A stretch of DNA of 64,000 nucleotides. It comes from Akebia trifoliata. Lineage: Eukaryota; Streptophyta; Magnoliopsida; Ranunculales; Lardizabalaceae. The notes beneath the pieces were generated by a model. It saw only the letters and a program-made list of their open reading frames with translations. It made no database searches and was not told the origin of the DNA. Positions within the stretch are counted from its first letter, which is position 1; every line of letters begins with the position of its first letter. Where the stretch lies: NCBI GenBank assembly GCA_017979445.1, contig CM030718.1:20641021-20705020 (forward strand). Direction: 5' to 3'. The translations under genes were made by a program, and so were the position numbers. This document shows, in pieces, positions 26,070 through 38,353 of this stretch.

Positions 26070-27364
26070 TGTAGATACGTGATTACGTCATTACGATGAC
26101 CACATCTACTAATGTTAGGAGTCGCCACCATTCATGTTGTAAGTGGGTGTGAATGGTCACCCGAGGTGCATTTTTTGAAAAAGTGACATTTTGGCGTTTA
26201 GTGACTCTCGATGGATAAGGTACGGATCAAATCTTTGAGATTCGGGGTAAGCGACTCGGTTGGAGAAAAGGGAAGGTGTTAGGCACCCTTTTCTCCCCAC
26301 TAAATAGTAGTAACCTCAACTCGACTTGGTTATTTTGATTGTTTTAAAAAGTGAAAAATAAAATGCCACGTGTGTGCATTTGTATCCTAAGTAGGGATTT
26401 ACTTTCGGCTCGATCATAGGATCACCTCATTGAAAGAGATGATCCTAATGGATCATTTGCCTTGAGGTCCATTCATCCCAAATCCATTTGAACAAAGTGA
26501 AGATGAGGGGGATGATAGAAAAGGGAGGAGGAGAGGGTGTAGAAGAGAATGGGGTATTTTTGTTGCACCCACCTTGTATCTTCTTTCTTCTTTTTTCTTC
26601 TTTTTTGAGTCTTCTTGAATCCTTCGTATTTTAAGAAAATACAACTCTTGTATGGTTGAAGGAGTAGAGAAGAGATGATGAGAGAGATGAGTGTAGTATG
26701 TGATTTTTTTGTGTGAGACTTGGGGAGGATTAGTGAGAGAGAATTGGTAAGATTTTTCTTAGTGAGGATGGTGATAATTGTTAGTAGTGAGAGTTGGGGA
26801 GAATTTTTGTAGTAAAAGTTGGGGGGAGAATTTTGTAGTGAAAAGTTGGGGGCTATTTTGGGATGGGTTTTGAGGGTATAGGTTGGTTTTAGATTTTAGG
26901 TGATGTGGGATTGATTTTAGGTTAGGGGTAAGGTGAGAAATTGATTTAGGAAAGTGTTGAGGGCTTGTGGGCCTTAGGTGGGCCTAGGGTAGTAGACAAG
27001 GGGTAGGCATCCCAAGTCTCACATTTTTTAATTTATTAATTTTTTTTGAGATTTTTGAATTTATTGAATTAATCAAAATGCCACGTGTTGGCAAATCGGA
27101 TTTTTTAGGCCCGTTGGTGAACTTTATCGAAAATTTGACGTTTTTTGTTTTAAAAGCGGAACGGTGAATATTGGGAAAGCGTAATGTAGGCCGAGTCCTT
27201 TTGGTGGACCCCTTAGATCTTTAGGGGGTCTTAAGAGCCTTGATTCGATCAAAATGCCATATTTCGATTGATTTGGGCTTTTGAGGCCAGTTGGAAATTT
27301 TTCTTAAAAAATCTGTTTTTTGGGCCCTTTCGAGTATGGGCCCATTCAAATTGAGGTGTCTACA
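26070..27364 (-). repeat. 3' LTR of element B
   Basis: On the minus strand it begins TGTAGACACCTCAATTTG and ends GTATCTACA (plus-strand TGTAGATAC at 26,070), so the termini are short inverted repeats. Inside are the GGTGCCTAACACCTTCCC-type and GGTGGCGACTCC motifs common to Tat LTRs. It resembles the solo LTR at 60,819-62,783 in layout. The 5 bases next to it on the outer side are GTTAG; the partner duplication would be outside the window. Confidence 0.75.
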
Positions 27365-27377
27365 GCTGCCCTTCTTT
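27365..27377 (-). other. Polypurine tract of element B
   Basis: Minus-strand AAAGAAGGGCAGC directly abuts the LTR start TGTAGACACC. This is the expected primer site for plus-strand DNA synthesis and fixes the orientation of B. Confidence 0.75.
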
Positions 27378-27832
27378 GCAGGAATTACGTGCAAAGAACT
27401 ACAAAGAATAGACTAAACCCTTATTTGCACGGGCAAGAGAACTTTGTAAAACATGACTTCGAATTTCAGATTAAATTGATGAATTTTGTGAAAAATGGCA
27501 CCTCAAGTACGGGGTCTAATAGAGTTTTGCCTTATTAATTCATTGATCTCGATAGCGCGGAGCTCGTGTGAGATCTTTGATTTGATGAAAATTTGATGAG
27601 TTTTGAAATCTGACTATTTCTTCAATCGTGTTTTGACAAATCATAGTTGAGTGCAACTCGAAAGGTTTTTGAAATTCTTTTGTTTTTATTATTTTTATTT
27701 TTATTTTTTTATTATTTTGATGTTTTTATTTTATTTTTAAATTTTTTTTTTAATTTCCTTTTCATTGCCTTCTTTTGTTGATCTTGCTATGTTTATATCA
27801 TAAGCTAACCCTCTCAATTCATGCATTGTTCC
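27378..27832 (-). other. Element B 3' UTR, distal part
   Basis: Non-coding and A-rich on the minus strand, between the HD-ZIP fragment and the polypurine tract. The last 150 bases (GCCCGTGCAAATAAGGG, TTTGTAGTTCTTTGCACG) are of the kind seen before Tat polypurine tracts. Confidence 0.45.
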
Positions 27833-28909
27833 TTGATACCTTTGATCCTTTCAACGGTGCAAGCACTGAGGTTGTTTAGCAATCGCTACAAATCCAAGAG
27901 AGAGTTTTGCAGTTGGAACCGAGTCAACCAAGATCTGGAATGCTACAGTCAATAGAGATCCACCAGACCCAACTTTAGTAATTCTACCTCTATTTACTGT
28001 TAGTCCATCGGGGAGTATAGCAAAACCTGAAGGCAGAAGGGCTACATAGTCTGGGTCACCTCCATTTAGAACACATTTATTGCAACAATATCAACAGGAG
28101 CATAAGCTGCGAACGAGCCTATTGCATCGGTGTTACTCTCCTGCAATATCAACATACTCTTTTGCCCTTCTTGATTCATTTATCACACCAATATCTCTAG
28201 CTGGCATGTTACTAGTCATAACACTTACAAGGCATTCGCATTGTCAATCTAAGGTAGCAACCCATCACTTTGTTCACAATCCAAGGTTAGAGTTAACTAG
28301 TGTTCTATATGTGCTGTGAACTGCTCTGTCATCCACTTCTACATGTTCGACCCATATGACCTTGGAGTGACCATTTGGCATTTCTTGGATTAACCACCCT
28401 GATGGCCTTCTTCGACATCTCGATATCGGGCTAGGACACAAATGATCCAAGGAAACATCGACCACCATTCAAATCCCCTCGGCATATTGTTTACAATACC
28501 TTACAAAGAAATTTTCTCAAGTCAGAACCAGAGATGAAGGGACTTGAAATTCTACTGTCATCACTTGAAGGGTTCAATTGTAGTTTTCTGCTACGCCTGT
28601 TGATACGACCTCAAGAGTCATTGCTCTTGAAACAATGCTAGAAAATACGATGGACTACTGATTCACATCCATAAGGATCTCAACAAGGTTAATGTGATTC
28701 ATGATAACAATGGCCGTTTCTCGAGAAGTTTCTGATTTCAATCCAAATGGTTTCGGCCCAATTCTCCTTGGGAATGTTTGCATGTACTCATCTTCACTTA
28801 GAATCTCATAAGCATCGTCAATGCCACTCATCCATAAGAGTTTCCCTAGCTAGGTCATTCTTATAAACTCTTCTATTGCTGCAACTGCGAGTTCAATGAT
28901 CAATGGTTT
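27833..28909 (-). pseudogene. HD-ZIP class IV homeobox gene fragment (START domain to C terminus), intronless
   Basis: Minus-strand translation in shifting frames gives successive segments of the HDG2/PDF2/ATML1 type: [113 protein letters not shown], then [73 protein letters not shown] proteins are epidermal transcription factors with a homeodomain, a leucine-zipper region and a START domain. Homeodomain and N terminus are missing. About 150 residues are absent near 28,155-28,165, where two Met-Leu sites seem fused, and several stops and frameshifts are present. No GT-AG interruption is seen over the segments, which suggests a cDNA origin. It lies inside element B, same strand. Confidence 0.85.
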
Positions 28910-28914
28910 ATTTA

Positions 28915-29100
28915 CCTAAGTAGGCTCGGAGAGTGATCTCAGGAGAGGCTTGCTTGGGGTCCCTGCTTCGATGCCTTCGCGTCTCGTCTAGTGAGTCGTG
29001 ATGCTTCGGACGCTAAAAAAGTGATGATGAGTCAGGTTGCCAGGATCCGTGCTTTGGAGGAACGCCTTGACTCTTTTTTCATGATGTTTGATTGATTGTG
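28915..29100 (+). pseudogene. Possible antisense-ORF remnant (coiled-coil tail) of element B
   Basis: On the plus strand, opposite to B, a frame reads SRDASDAKKVMMSQVARIRA followed by LEERLDSFFMMFD and a stop near 29,085. A heptad-like, charged C-terminal tail also ends the putative transposon proteins of other retroelements, including the env-like ORF at 53.8-55.0 kb. Its position between integrase and 3' LTR fits a Tat antisense ORF. The remnant is short, so the call is tentative. Confidence 0.35.
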
Positions 29101-29426
29101 TTGTATTAACTCTTTTTGTATTTTCTTTTCATTACAAAATGTTGAAAGATTAATGCAAAGAAAATAGGTTTTGTACTTACTTGGCCTCAGGTGTATCTAA
29201 TGCTTTGAAAACTTGAAGTTTGAATAAGTCCTAGAATCTTCATCATCGGCCAAAATAGTAGTTTTTCTTTTTTGAAATTTTATGAAATATCTTTATCAAA
29301 TGAGTACGATAAATTCAGAGTTTGTAAAATCTTTGGTTACGACGATCTTGGTGTTTTTGCCAACCATAGAGGATATAAACGTCAATTGCTCTTTTGATTC
29401 CTTTAGAATCATTCCCAGTGCCCTGG
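29101..29426 (-). other. Element B 3' UTR, middle part, up to the A insertion site
   Basis: Non-coding on the minus strand. The last five bases, CCTGG (29,422-29,426), are duplicated at 46,025-46,029 on the other side of element A, and the B sequence continues there. Confidence 0.6.
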
Positions 29427-30039
29427 TGTAGACACCCCATTTTTGCACTCGCCTGATTAATCAACTCGTCCACCCGATCGCAACGGTTCCCAATGATGGA
29501 TGTTTATTCCAGTGCTTTATTTTGTCACCAGATGTGTTTCAGAAATCCGGATGAGGTATCTCGAACTGACAAAATCTTAGAAACCACGCTACGCTAGAAA
29601 AATACGATCCCAGAAACGTAGAAATCATCATATTGCAGATCAAAAAGAAGCTTCACGATAAAAATCACTAAAAATGACCAAATTACCAAAATACCCCTAA
29701 CATCAAAACAATCCTAGAACCTACGTTACGCTTAGGGAGACCCATTCTAACACATAAAATCACAAATCAAAACCAAATAAACCACTTCGCCAATTTTCAC
29801 TAAAAATGACAAAATTATGAAAATACCCCTCATAAAATTCATAACCATTTCACACAAAATTTCATAAATGACAAAAACTAACATTCTCATTGAATTCCTT
29901 ACGAAAAACTGATTCCAAAACATCCCAGAACATTGAAAAACGACTTAAAACGTAAAAAATCCTCTTCGAGGGCAAAACGGTAATTTTACAACTTTAATAA
30001 TTAAAAATTTCGAAATTAATAAATAAATCATAAAAAAAT

Positions 30040-30365
30040 GTAAAGTGAAACATTAAAGTCAATCAAGTAAGACCAAAGTCAAATAAGGCTAAAGTCAAAA
30101 CATTAAAGTCAACCAAGAAAGACTAAAGTAAAAGTCAATCTCATAAGACTAAAGTCAAAACCCTAAATCAAAACACTAATCAAGTCAATCTCATAAAGCT
30201 AAAAGTCAAAACCCTAAATCAAAACCCTAATCTAAACTAATCAAGTCAATCTCATAAGACTAAAAGTCAAAACCCTAAATTAAAACCCTAAAGACTAAGT
30301 CCATCTCATGAGACCAAAGTCTAAACTCTAATTGAAACCCTAAAAGAAACCCTAATCAAACCTTA
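30040..30365 (+). repeat. AAAGTCAA / AAACCCTAA tandem array in the U3 of LTR A
   Basis: Repeats of AAAGTCAATC, CTCATAAGACTAAAGTC and AAAACCCTAAATC alternate just upstream of the TATA box. AAACCCTAA or its core occurs about six times and equals the plant telobox. The same array is in the LTRs at about 45,080-45,405 and 63,620-63,970. Confidence 0.8.
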
Positions 30366-30382
30366 ATGCTTCTAAAAAACTT

Positions 30383-30390
30383 TATAAATA
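30383..30390 (+). promoter_or_regulatory. TATA box of LTR A (5' copy)
   Basis: TATAAATA preceded by AAAAAACTT and followed by a C-rich leader. The identical box is in the 3' LTR at 45,420-45,427 and in the partial LTR at 63,983-63,990. Confidence 0.75.
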
Positions 30391-30988
30391 GGAACCTCCA
30401 CACCCTATTTTCGTATCAAAGAAAAAACCCTAGGAAAAGTAGGTGAAGAAGCCTCCACAACCTCTCCAAAATCCTAATTTTGGAGCCTCAACTTCTTACC
30501 TAACACCCCTGCTTCGATTTTAGCCTAAAAAACACTCAAAAACCTCTAAAAAATATCCAAAAAATCTACAACAAATTCGAAGCGCCCAGATCCAAGAAGG
30601 AGATACTTTACCTCGGAGATCAGAAATCAGATCCGGAGATAGAACGAAGTAAGGAATACGGTACAAGGAGCCGTTTTCATCAGATCTGAGGGAATAACAC
30701 TTTTGCAGATCGAAAGTAAGATTTTCATTATTTTTTAATCTAGGTTTGTCATTAGCGATGTAGATTTATTTGGGATATGTAGAGACTGGCAATGGCCGGG
30801 CGGGGTTGGTGCCTAACACCTTCCAACCCCGTAACATGATCCATGGATTCAGATTTTCTATAGTAGATTAGTTCATTATCCGTTTTAGAGTTAGTTTGGT
30901 TCCTAGACCATAATAACTAGGTGGCGACTCCCAAACCTCAAGGGTCAAAAGCGGATCCGCGAATCCCGCAGATCGAGGGCACTTTCAG

Positions 30989-31007
30989 TGGCGACTCCAC
31001 TGGGGAC
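30989..31007 (+). other. Primer binding site of element A
   Basis: One base after the LTR end is TGGCGACTCCACTGGGGAC. It begins with TGG, the complement of a tRNA 3' CCA end, at the expected position. The exact tRNA is not assigned here. Confidence 0.75.
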
Positions 31008-34000
31008 ATTGAGGATCAGACTTGAAAACCCCCAAGTACGGGAGTATCGCTAAAGTGATCTAGTTTTTTTATTTATTAGCTTATCTGTTTATTTATTTAT
31101 TCTTGTTTTTTTAGTTTTTTTTATCATCCTATTGTTCAATGTTTGATCATGTGTTTGGATCCTGAATATTTTACCCTTGTATGTTCGTGTTATTATTGTG
31201 GCTCAATCGAGGGGTATTTAGAGTGATCCGAAGTAATTAACAAAATCAAGAAGTTTAATTGAGGATGGAATGATGATTAGTGAATCACGTAGGTTTGTTT
31301 TTTTTTTTTTTTTTTTTGGTTTTTTTCTTAAATAAAGTTTTTGGTGGATGATGTATCCGTCGATAATTTCTTCTTTTATTTTTAGTTTGTTGTATTTTTA
31401 TTGTTATTATTATTATTATTTTTAATTTTTTAGGTTCCATTAACAATGATAATGGGCTAAGGGTGTTGATGTGAAAAAAAATAAAAGCTAATCCTTTTAA
31501 TAACTCCCATTTTCTGTTTTTTGTAAAAAAAAAATTTTGTAAAAAGGATCTATCTACAGCAACGTTGGGCTGTGTTGTAGCAAGAAAAAATCGTTTTAAA
31601 AAAAAAAAAAAAAATTTTGAGGTTCTGTCAACAAAAACAGCATGCTGTTTGTGTAGAGTGCCGCGAGCAATTTTGATCACTTTCTTGTTTCACGCCACTT
31701 GGACAGCCACAACATGATAATTAAGAGGTGTGTCATACATAAAATAAAAGTATTCCTGTTGGCACACCATCTTCTTCAAAAGATCAACCTGGTTTCAGCG
31801 TTGTTTTTAAAAAAAAAAAAACCGAACATCTCTCTGTTCGATCGGCTGAAATCTCAGCCCGATCATTTTAGCTTTTGCTTGAAATCACTAATCCCTTTTG
31901 ATTCAAAGTAGTTTTTCTTAAAATCGACTCGAATTAAAGGGGTTCATCATGAATAACTCGTTTTTTGTCGAAGAAAACCTCCATGGTCACTGGTTCAAGC
32001 CGCGGTGAGTTCAAATTTCGAATGAGATCGATACATGAATCATCCCGATCGAATCAAACCCGATATGGATCGGTTCTAAAAGGGATTTCATGGCATAAAT
32101 TTCTTGTTTTTTTTTGTTGTTCGATCTAATGTTCCGATTCTTCTTGAGAACTTTGATTTATTTCGATCTGAAAATGGGTAGATTTAAATGAAAAAACAGA
32201 ATTTTAAAGTTTGTAATTTTTTTTCTTTACTCTCTCGATTTTTCTGGATTAGTTTTATCGATATTGTTTGATTCTAGTTCTTGCTCTCGATTTTTGGATA
32301 GTTAAAAATGTTGATCAGACGGAGATTGATAATTGAGGTGAACATGGAGTGTGGCTGTTCTATTATGATTGCTTTACAGCAACAACTATTGTAACGCATG
32401 CCCACAGTGATGGCTGCTAAGCACCTATTGATTTCAAAAAACCAATCCTAGGACGTTGATGGATCAAGCTGTCCGATCTGTTCTTCTATTTTTGCAGATT
32501 TTTTATTAGTCGGAAAATATCGATTTAACAATTTTGATCTAAAATCAGATTCCGCAAAAATATTACAATTCTCGGACAATTTTCTATCAATGGAGGGGTT
32601 AACTTACATTGAATTATATCTCCATCAAGTCCCTAAATTGATAAGAAAGTTTTTTTAAAAGAAAAAAAATACATTTTCAAAAGAAAAATAAAAAATCAAG
32701 TCTTGAATGTCGCCAACAACAACATAGGGGTGTATATCCTTTTGTTTTGTTTGGTTTCATAAAATACTTTTGATTGAGATCAACTTGTTTTCTGAAAAAT
32801 AACAAAATAATAAAAACATCTTTTTTATTTCATTGATCATTATTATACCCTCAATTCAATATCCTTAGAAACTTTGAATTATTTTGGGTCGCCTCAAAAT
32901 AACCTTGATTGGGCCATATAAAATTTTTGAGACTTGCCTATCTAACATGCCATAATCTTGCTTAAGATACATGTTTGATGTTGATCATAATGTTGATATG
33001 ATGGAATGTGATCGCATTGGTATTTAATGTGCATATGGTATCAATATTGTAGTGATATGATCAAGCCTATGGGCCCACATGTTTGGAAAAGGCCCCGGGC
33101 ACACCCCACCCTGTTTTGCACACACCACATGCACGTTTACTATCTTTGCACACTTACACGTCCTATATAGCCAACGTGGCACTAATGCGTGGCCCGGTCT
33201 CTTCGGAGATGTGAAGTCATTCATGAAAATCACAACTCCAGTCACGTACCTTAGGGTATATCAAACTGGGGTATCAATACCGCCTGATCAGGTGATTCTG
33301 AGAGGTATATTGATGCACCCAGGCTGGAGCGACCTGAGCCTTTGACCTATTGTGAGCCACACAATTACATGTCCCGATTGCCAACGTAGTACTAGTACGT
33401 GGTCGGTCCCCTCGTGGGATGCCAAACCATTTATAAAAGCTACAACTCTTGACTCGTACCCGTAGGTATAAAAGATAATCTAAGTATATCAATTACACTT
33501 CTTGGTCAAAACCGGTTCCTAAGCAAGATTTTGCCCCGCTGTACCCTACTGTACGAGGGGGATAGACTACGTCTATTCTAGACGAGAGGTATTTAAGTAG
33601 GCCCTTGCTCAGCATTGTGCACCACTTCTCAACTGGAGATCAAACTGGCTGTTTTTGATTTCAGAGAAGTGAATTGAGGTTTTAGATTATCACCTATACG
33701 GTATATCAAACCAAGTCACCACGTATCGAAAGGTATATAGGTGTGTTTGGGCAAAGGTGGCCAGATAAAAATGCATTGCACGTAGTAAGCTTAGAGTCTA
33801 GAAACCTTCCCCGTAGGTCACGACTCGAACTTATCATGGGTGTTCCCGGGTTGTTCATTGAATGGAATCTTATGAGACTTTTTGATTGATGTGCATGATG
33901 TGGATGAGTAGATCAGAGTATGTGATTGTCCTCAAGAATCAGAAATTTTATTTTTTTGAAAATTAAAATGGGTGCACCAACCCGATAAGGAATCCATTTC

Positions 34001-34315
34001 TTAACCCAGTCCATCTCGATCCAACAATCATGATGGACTAGGCCATTTAAATAGAAATCAAATTTTCAAAAAAGAAAAATGGTTTACAAAGGGAAAGTAT
34101 TTTTCAGAAAAGATGTTTTTCAAAATAAGTGTTTCCCAGAAAAAGTGTTTTCCAAGAAAAAATATTTACAAGAAAAAATATTTTCTAAAAAATGTTTTCC
34201 ATTAGAACAAGATTGTCCGAAATGAAAATATTTTTTCAAAAGAAAATAAAAATAAAATTGATATTTTACATGGACCTTGGAAGAGTACTAAAATACCCTT
34301 TTGTGTCGAACCAGG
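31008..34315 (+). other. Element A leader, 3.3 kb non-coding
   Basis: No long ORF. It contains long A and T tracts (about 31,295-31,320 and 31,590-31,615), a diverged duplication (about 33,130-33,245 and 33,355-33,470, both with GCCAACGT and ACAACTC...CGTACC) and a run of degenerate AAGTGTTTTCCAAGAAAAA units (34,090-34,250). A long untranslated leader before ORF1 is usual in Ogre-type elements. Confidence 0.6.
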
Positions 34316-35496
34316 ATGCTAGTCGCAGGCGATAACCCAATCGATCAGTTAGTCAAAACAACCGTCATAGGGATGTACCCTGTAGAGAAGATCAATTTTG
34401 GGAAATTCATGTTGAGGAGTGCTCTTTACTTCCACGAATTTGAGATAAACTGGAAACTTTTATATGCTATGGCTAAGCGATGGAACCCCCACCTTCATAT
34501 ATTCCACATGGGGTATATGCATTTGTGCCCCACTCACGAGGATTATTGTAGCATCATGGGGATATCCACTTCAGGACCTTTAGTCAGGCCCTCATTGAAG
34601 ATCGGATATTCTGGTGACCTCGCCACAGGACTGAACATTTCCAAGGAAGAAGCCAAGGCCTTAGTTTATAATGAGAGATTGGACTTAGTACCTTTATTGG
34701 GCCCATATCGCTCCCGCAGTCACCCTATCAATGTAAAACCTGAAGCCTGGCGAGCTACTAGAGATTATCGATTGTGCCTAGGAATCCTAGCCCAATACAT
34801 GCTGACCTCCAATAGTGATGGCCAAACTATCCCTGAGTCCTTCATAGATATAACCTCACAACTCTCTAGGAAAGCTAACCCAGTACCTCTTATCCTAGCT
34901 GAAACTTTCTCAAGTTTAGATGCTATAAAAAATGGTGAGTGGGAAAGCTTCAAAGGAAGCCCCTACTTACTCTATATGTGGCTTTGTGATCATCTCAAAA
35001 TTATAGATGTTCCCTCAAACCTCGAATATGGGCCAAAACACTTTTCCAAGAGAAACCTGTTAGTGCGTCACAACTTAGTCAAAGCTTGGAGCAAATGGTT
35101 AGACTCTCGCCTTGCCTGTCATATTGGTTTTAGGTGCCCTTGGTGGATGATTGATCCCCCTGTTCTAGGAATCAAATGATCCTACTATGTCCGTCTGATC
35201 GATTTAGAAGAAACATCTTTTTACCATCCTAATTTGATCCTAGAACAGTACGACGTACCCATAGAGTTATCTTTACCTCAGTACAAAGCTTCTTTCCCCC
35301 CGAGCCATTGACTGAAAAGTTAGTACACCTCATTGAGAAAGCTTGGAACAAGCGCACCTTAGAGTATCCAGATGGACCAACAGAATTCAAAGAGTTAGTT
35401 GTTAAAGCCAAGAGGGTCAAGCCTGACAGCAATCTTGATAACCGTCAAGACAAAGCCAAGCGTCCATGTAGAAATAGTTCAAGTCAAATTTGTTGA
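34316..35496 (+). pseudogene. Element A ORF1 (Ogre-type extra protein, DUF7745-like)
   Basis: The ATG at 34,316 opens MLVAGDNPIDQLVKTTVIGM. The protein contains LLYAMAKRWNPHLHIFHMGY and LCPTHEDYCSIMGIS, the pattern of the plant 'DUF7745' proteins encoded upstream of gag in Ogre elements; the biochemical function is unknown. An in-frame TGA at 35,177-35,179 interrupts it after VLGIK. Reading resumes SYYVRLIDLEETSFYHPN, and a frameshift near 35,295 leads to LTEKLVHLIEKAWNKRTLEY and a basic C terminus ending at 35,496. Two lesions therefore prevent full-length expression. Confidence 0.7.
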
Positions 35497-35805
35497 AAGA
35501 TGTTTTTAATGAGAACATTTATTTGTTAATCGTTTTCAATAAAGCTATTTTTTCTTTCAAATAAATATTGATTTCTTCTTTGAATATTCATTGTGTGAAT
35601 GAATTAATTAATGGATTGGTGCACAAACCTTAATAAAATGATTCCTTAAAATGTTATCAAGAGGGTAATACTGAAATTGACTAAATCTACCTTTGATGGG
35701 TCATATAGGATTATCATTGGGCCCAAACTCAAGCGTCCACCTCCTAGTTGGAGTCGTAAGTCCAGTCGGTTAGAACGAGCTACGGTACCAAGTCAACAAA
35801 CAGAG

Positions 35806-37329
35806 ATGGCTTCAGAATCTGAACTTACAGAGATCCGTAAGATCTTGGCAACCTTTGCCAATGATATCACCAGTATAAAGGGCAAAGTGGAAGTGCTAGA
35901 ACAGACCTCGGAATCAACAGGCAATCCCCTAAATGATCCAAAAGGAAAGAAAGTAGAAGAGAGACGTCCACGTGAAGTCTTCGAACTCGACGGAGATGAA
36001 GAATATGTCGATGAAAATCCGATGTTAGCTAACAGAATGTCTCAATTAGAGTCGGCTATGAAAAGTATAAAAGGCATCGATGAAATTGCAGCAGGTATTG
36101 AAGCTCTGAACCGCATCCCTAGAATCCATTTGCCCGAGAAGTCTGTCATGCCAGAAATGGACAAGTTCAGTGGTATAGGGTGTGCAAAAACACATCTTAA
36201 GGTGTATGTTACTAACATGCGCACTATGGGGCTCAGCGACGAACATATGACGTTGTTGTTTCAGAGAACTTTATCAGGATCAGCACTACGCTGGCTAATG
36301 TCTCAAGATCCAGTTATTGTAGATACCTGGGAGAATATGTCAAAGGCTTTCTGGCATCAGTACAAGTACAGTACCGAGATTGAGACTTCAAGAAGAGATT
36401 TGGAGACAACTAAGCAGAAGAATGGAGAGACATTCACTGATTTCATTGGTCGTTGGAGAGCCAAGGCTGCCCAAATGTGGGATAGACCTTCAGAGAAGGA
36501 ACAAGTAGCAATTATCTTAAAGAACCTCTCACAAGGATATGCTCAACACCTGGTGGCCTAATATCTCCCTACTTTCGAGTCTTTGTTACAAGCTGGAAGT
36601 CAACTCGAGGATGCTTTTGCCTCTGGGATTCTTTCTAACCCCTCGGATAATAAGCTTAAGAAACCCTATGTTTCTAAACCTAGCACCAACCATGTCTATA
36701 TAGCCAACACGTCAGCTACCCCACCTCAACTCCCAGTCCGAACTAATAACCAGGTTCACCCAAGTCAACCTCGAATACTGCGTAAATTTACCAATCTAGG
36801 GATGAGTCTCACTGTAGCTTTTCACAAATTGGTGAAAAAAGGGCTTCTTACCCCTATCCAACCTCGACCTTTACCTAATCCCTTGCCAGCTGGATACAAT
36901 TCTAACTTGTTCTGCAAGTTCCATCAAAATCCTGGCCATCACACGAATCGATGTATTACCCTACGTCATGCCATTCAAAACCTGATTGACAACAAGAAAG
37001 TCACAATCCCTAGCCCACCGAATGTCACCACTAATCCATTACCTGCCTATCACCCTTCACCAACCCTGAACATGGTTTCTCACACACCATTGCCATTCGA
37101 TCCTGTCTCTCTTATCCATCCCATTCAAGTCGAACCGCCTAGTTACCCTCTTGCCGGGATAACCTTCACTAATGAGGTTTTCACCACAAACTATGAACCA
37201 TTTGATTTAACCTCAGATTATACGTATTGTTTATCCCCGCCTCGATACAGTAGTCCCGCATTCACCAGTTACCTGTTGGCCCAGATAAACTTAAAAAGCC
37301 CTGTACCTTTGACAGATGAAAATCCATAA
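35806..37329 (+). pseudogene. Element A gag (capsid and zinc knuckle)
   Basis: The likely start is ATG 35,806 (MASESELTEIRKILATFAND); the open frame extends further 5' without an ATG. A coiled, charged N-terminal part precedes the retrotransposon gag domain (MDKFSGIGCAKTHLKVYVTN, TLSGSALRWLMSQ, FWHQYKYSTEIETSRRDL). A TAA at 36,559-36,561 interrupts after GYAQHLVA, then the same frame continues YLPTFESLLQAGSQLEDAF. The zinc-knuckle-like CKFHQNPGHHTNRC lies near 36,915. The frame stops again at 37,327. Gag forms the particle that packages element RNA. The nonsense codons make this copy defective. Confidence 0.85.
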
Positions 37330-37499
37330 TTGCTGACTGAAGAAAATGAACCTTATCCTCTCTCTTGTGATAAAGTTAGACATATGACTTGAGGGGAAAG
37401 AGTTTTTAAGTCACAAGAACTCTGTGTTGATAATCCAGCAGCTTTGGCAAGAAAAGAAAAAGAAGATCCTATCACAAAAATATTGAAGAAGATAACTCC

Positions 37500-38332
37500 G
37501 TGGTCAAGCAATTGAAGAAATCAGGAGCCAATATCTCAGTCTGGGGTTTACTTATGGCTTCCACTGCCCATAGGGAGGCTATTCTCAAAGCATTAAGTAC
37601 AGCCCAAGTCTCCCTCGATACTTCTCTAGGTCAGCTGGCCAACATAGTAGGGGCGACTTATGTGGAGAATATCTTATCCTTCTCAGACTCCGATCTCCCA
37701 AAGGAAGGAGCAAATCACACTAAGCCATTGCATATCACAGTTGACTGTAACGGGATGAGGGTACCTCTGGTATTGATCGATAATGGGAGTGCATTGAATG
37801 TTTGCCCTTTGAAGATCGCCACTTGCCTTGGGTTTAAAACTAAAGATCTCAAGCCCACTAATCAAGGGGTTAGGGCCTATGATAACACTAAAAGGGACGT
37901 ACTGGGAATTCTACACCTTCGATTGTCCACGGGCATAGCTGAATTTTTGTAGAATTTCAGGTCATAGACATCCAGTCCTCCTTTAATCTGTTATTAGGAA
38001 GACCGTGGCTATACCAAATCAAAGCCATACCTTCCACGCTGCACTAGAAGGTCAAGTTTATCAAAGATGGGCTAGTGATTACTCTCCATGGAGATGCTGA
38101 AATTATAGGGATTATAAATAATACTGAAGCTAAGGATGAGCCGCTGCTTGAGATTCAACCAGAACAACAGGGAGTAGAGCTCAGTGGGTTCGAGTTTGAG
38201 AACATATGCTCAGTCCAATGGGATCAAGCCATGAAAGAATATTTTCCAATGGAAAATACTTCTAACTGCAATATGGCCAATATATTCAAGAAAATGAGAT
38301 TTTTCCCTAGTATGGGCTTAGGTCGCAAGTAG
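37500..38332 (+). pseudogene. Element A protease region
   Basis: The frame 37,500-37,952 contains SVWGLLMASTAHREAI and then VPLVLIDNGSALNVCP. The latter is the aspartic protease active-site region in the DNG form seen in Tat elements. A frameshift follows GIAEFL; another frame gives IDIQSSFNLLLGRPW, the protease flap-to-end region, then a TAG near 38,047. The frame from 38,075 continues to a TAG at 38,330. The protease would cut the Gag-Pol polyprotein. Confidence 0.8.
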
Positions 38333-38353
38333 CAAGGTGTTAAAGAGGCACCA

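Larger units (their letters stand above)
29427..30987 (+). repeat. 5' LTR of element A
   Basis: It runs from TGTAGACACCCC to GGGCACTTTCA and matches 44,451-46,024 almost base for base. It contains a roughly 30-bp motif array (AAAGTCAATCTCATAAGACT-type, about 30,040-30,330), many AAACCCTAA teloboxes, a TATA box and a leader with a CCTAACACCTTCCAACCCCG motif. Confidence 0.95.

Noticed and set aside
30040..30365. Regular repeat array considered as a CRISPR array or telomere tract
   Set aside because: Repeats are not uniform direct repeats with unique spacers, AAACCCTAA units are interspersed and not contiguous, the array recurs in each A-family LTR, and the genome is eukaryotic.
31285..31680. 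131-codon minus-strand Lys/Phe-rich ORF
   Set aside because: Low-complexity translation of A and T tracts in the leader of element A.
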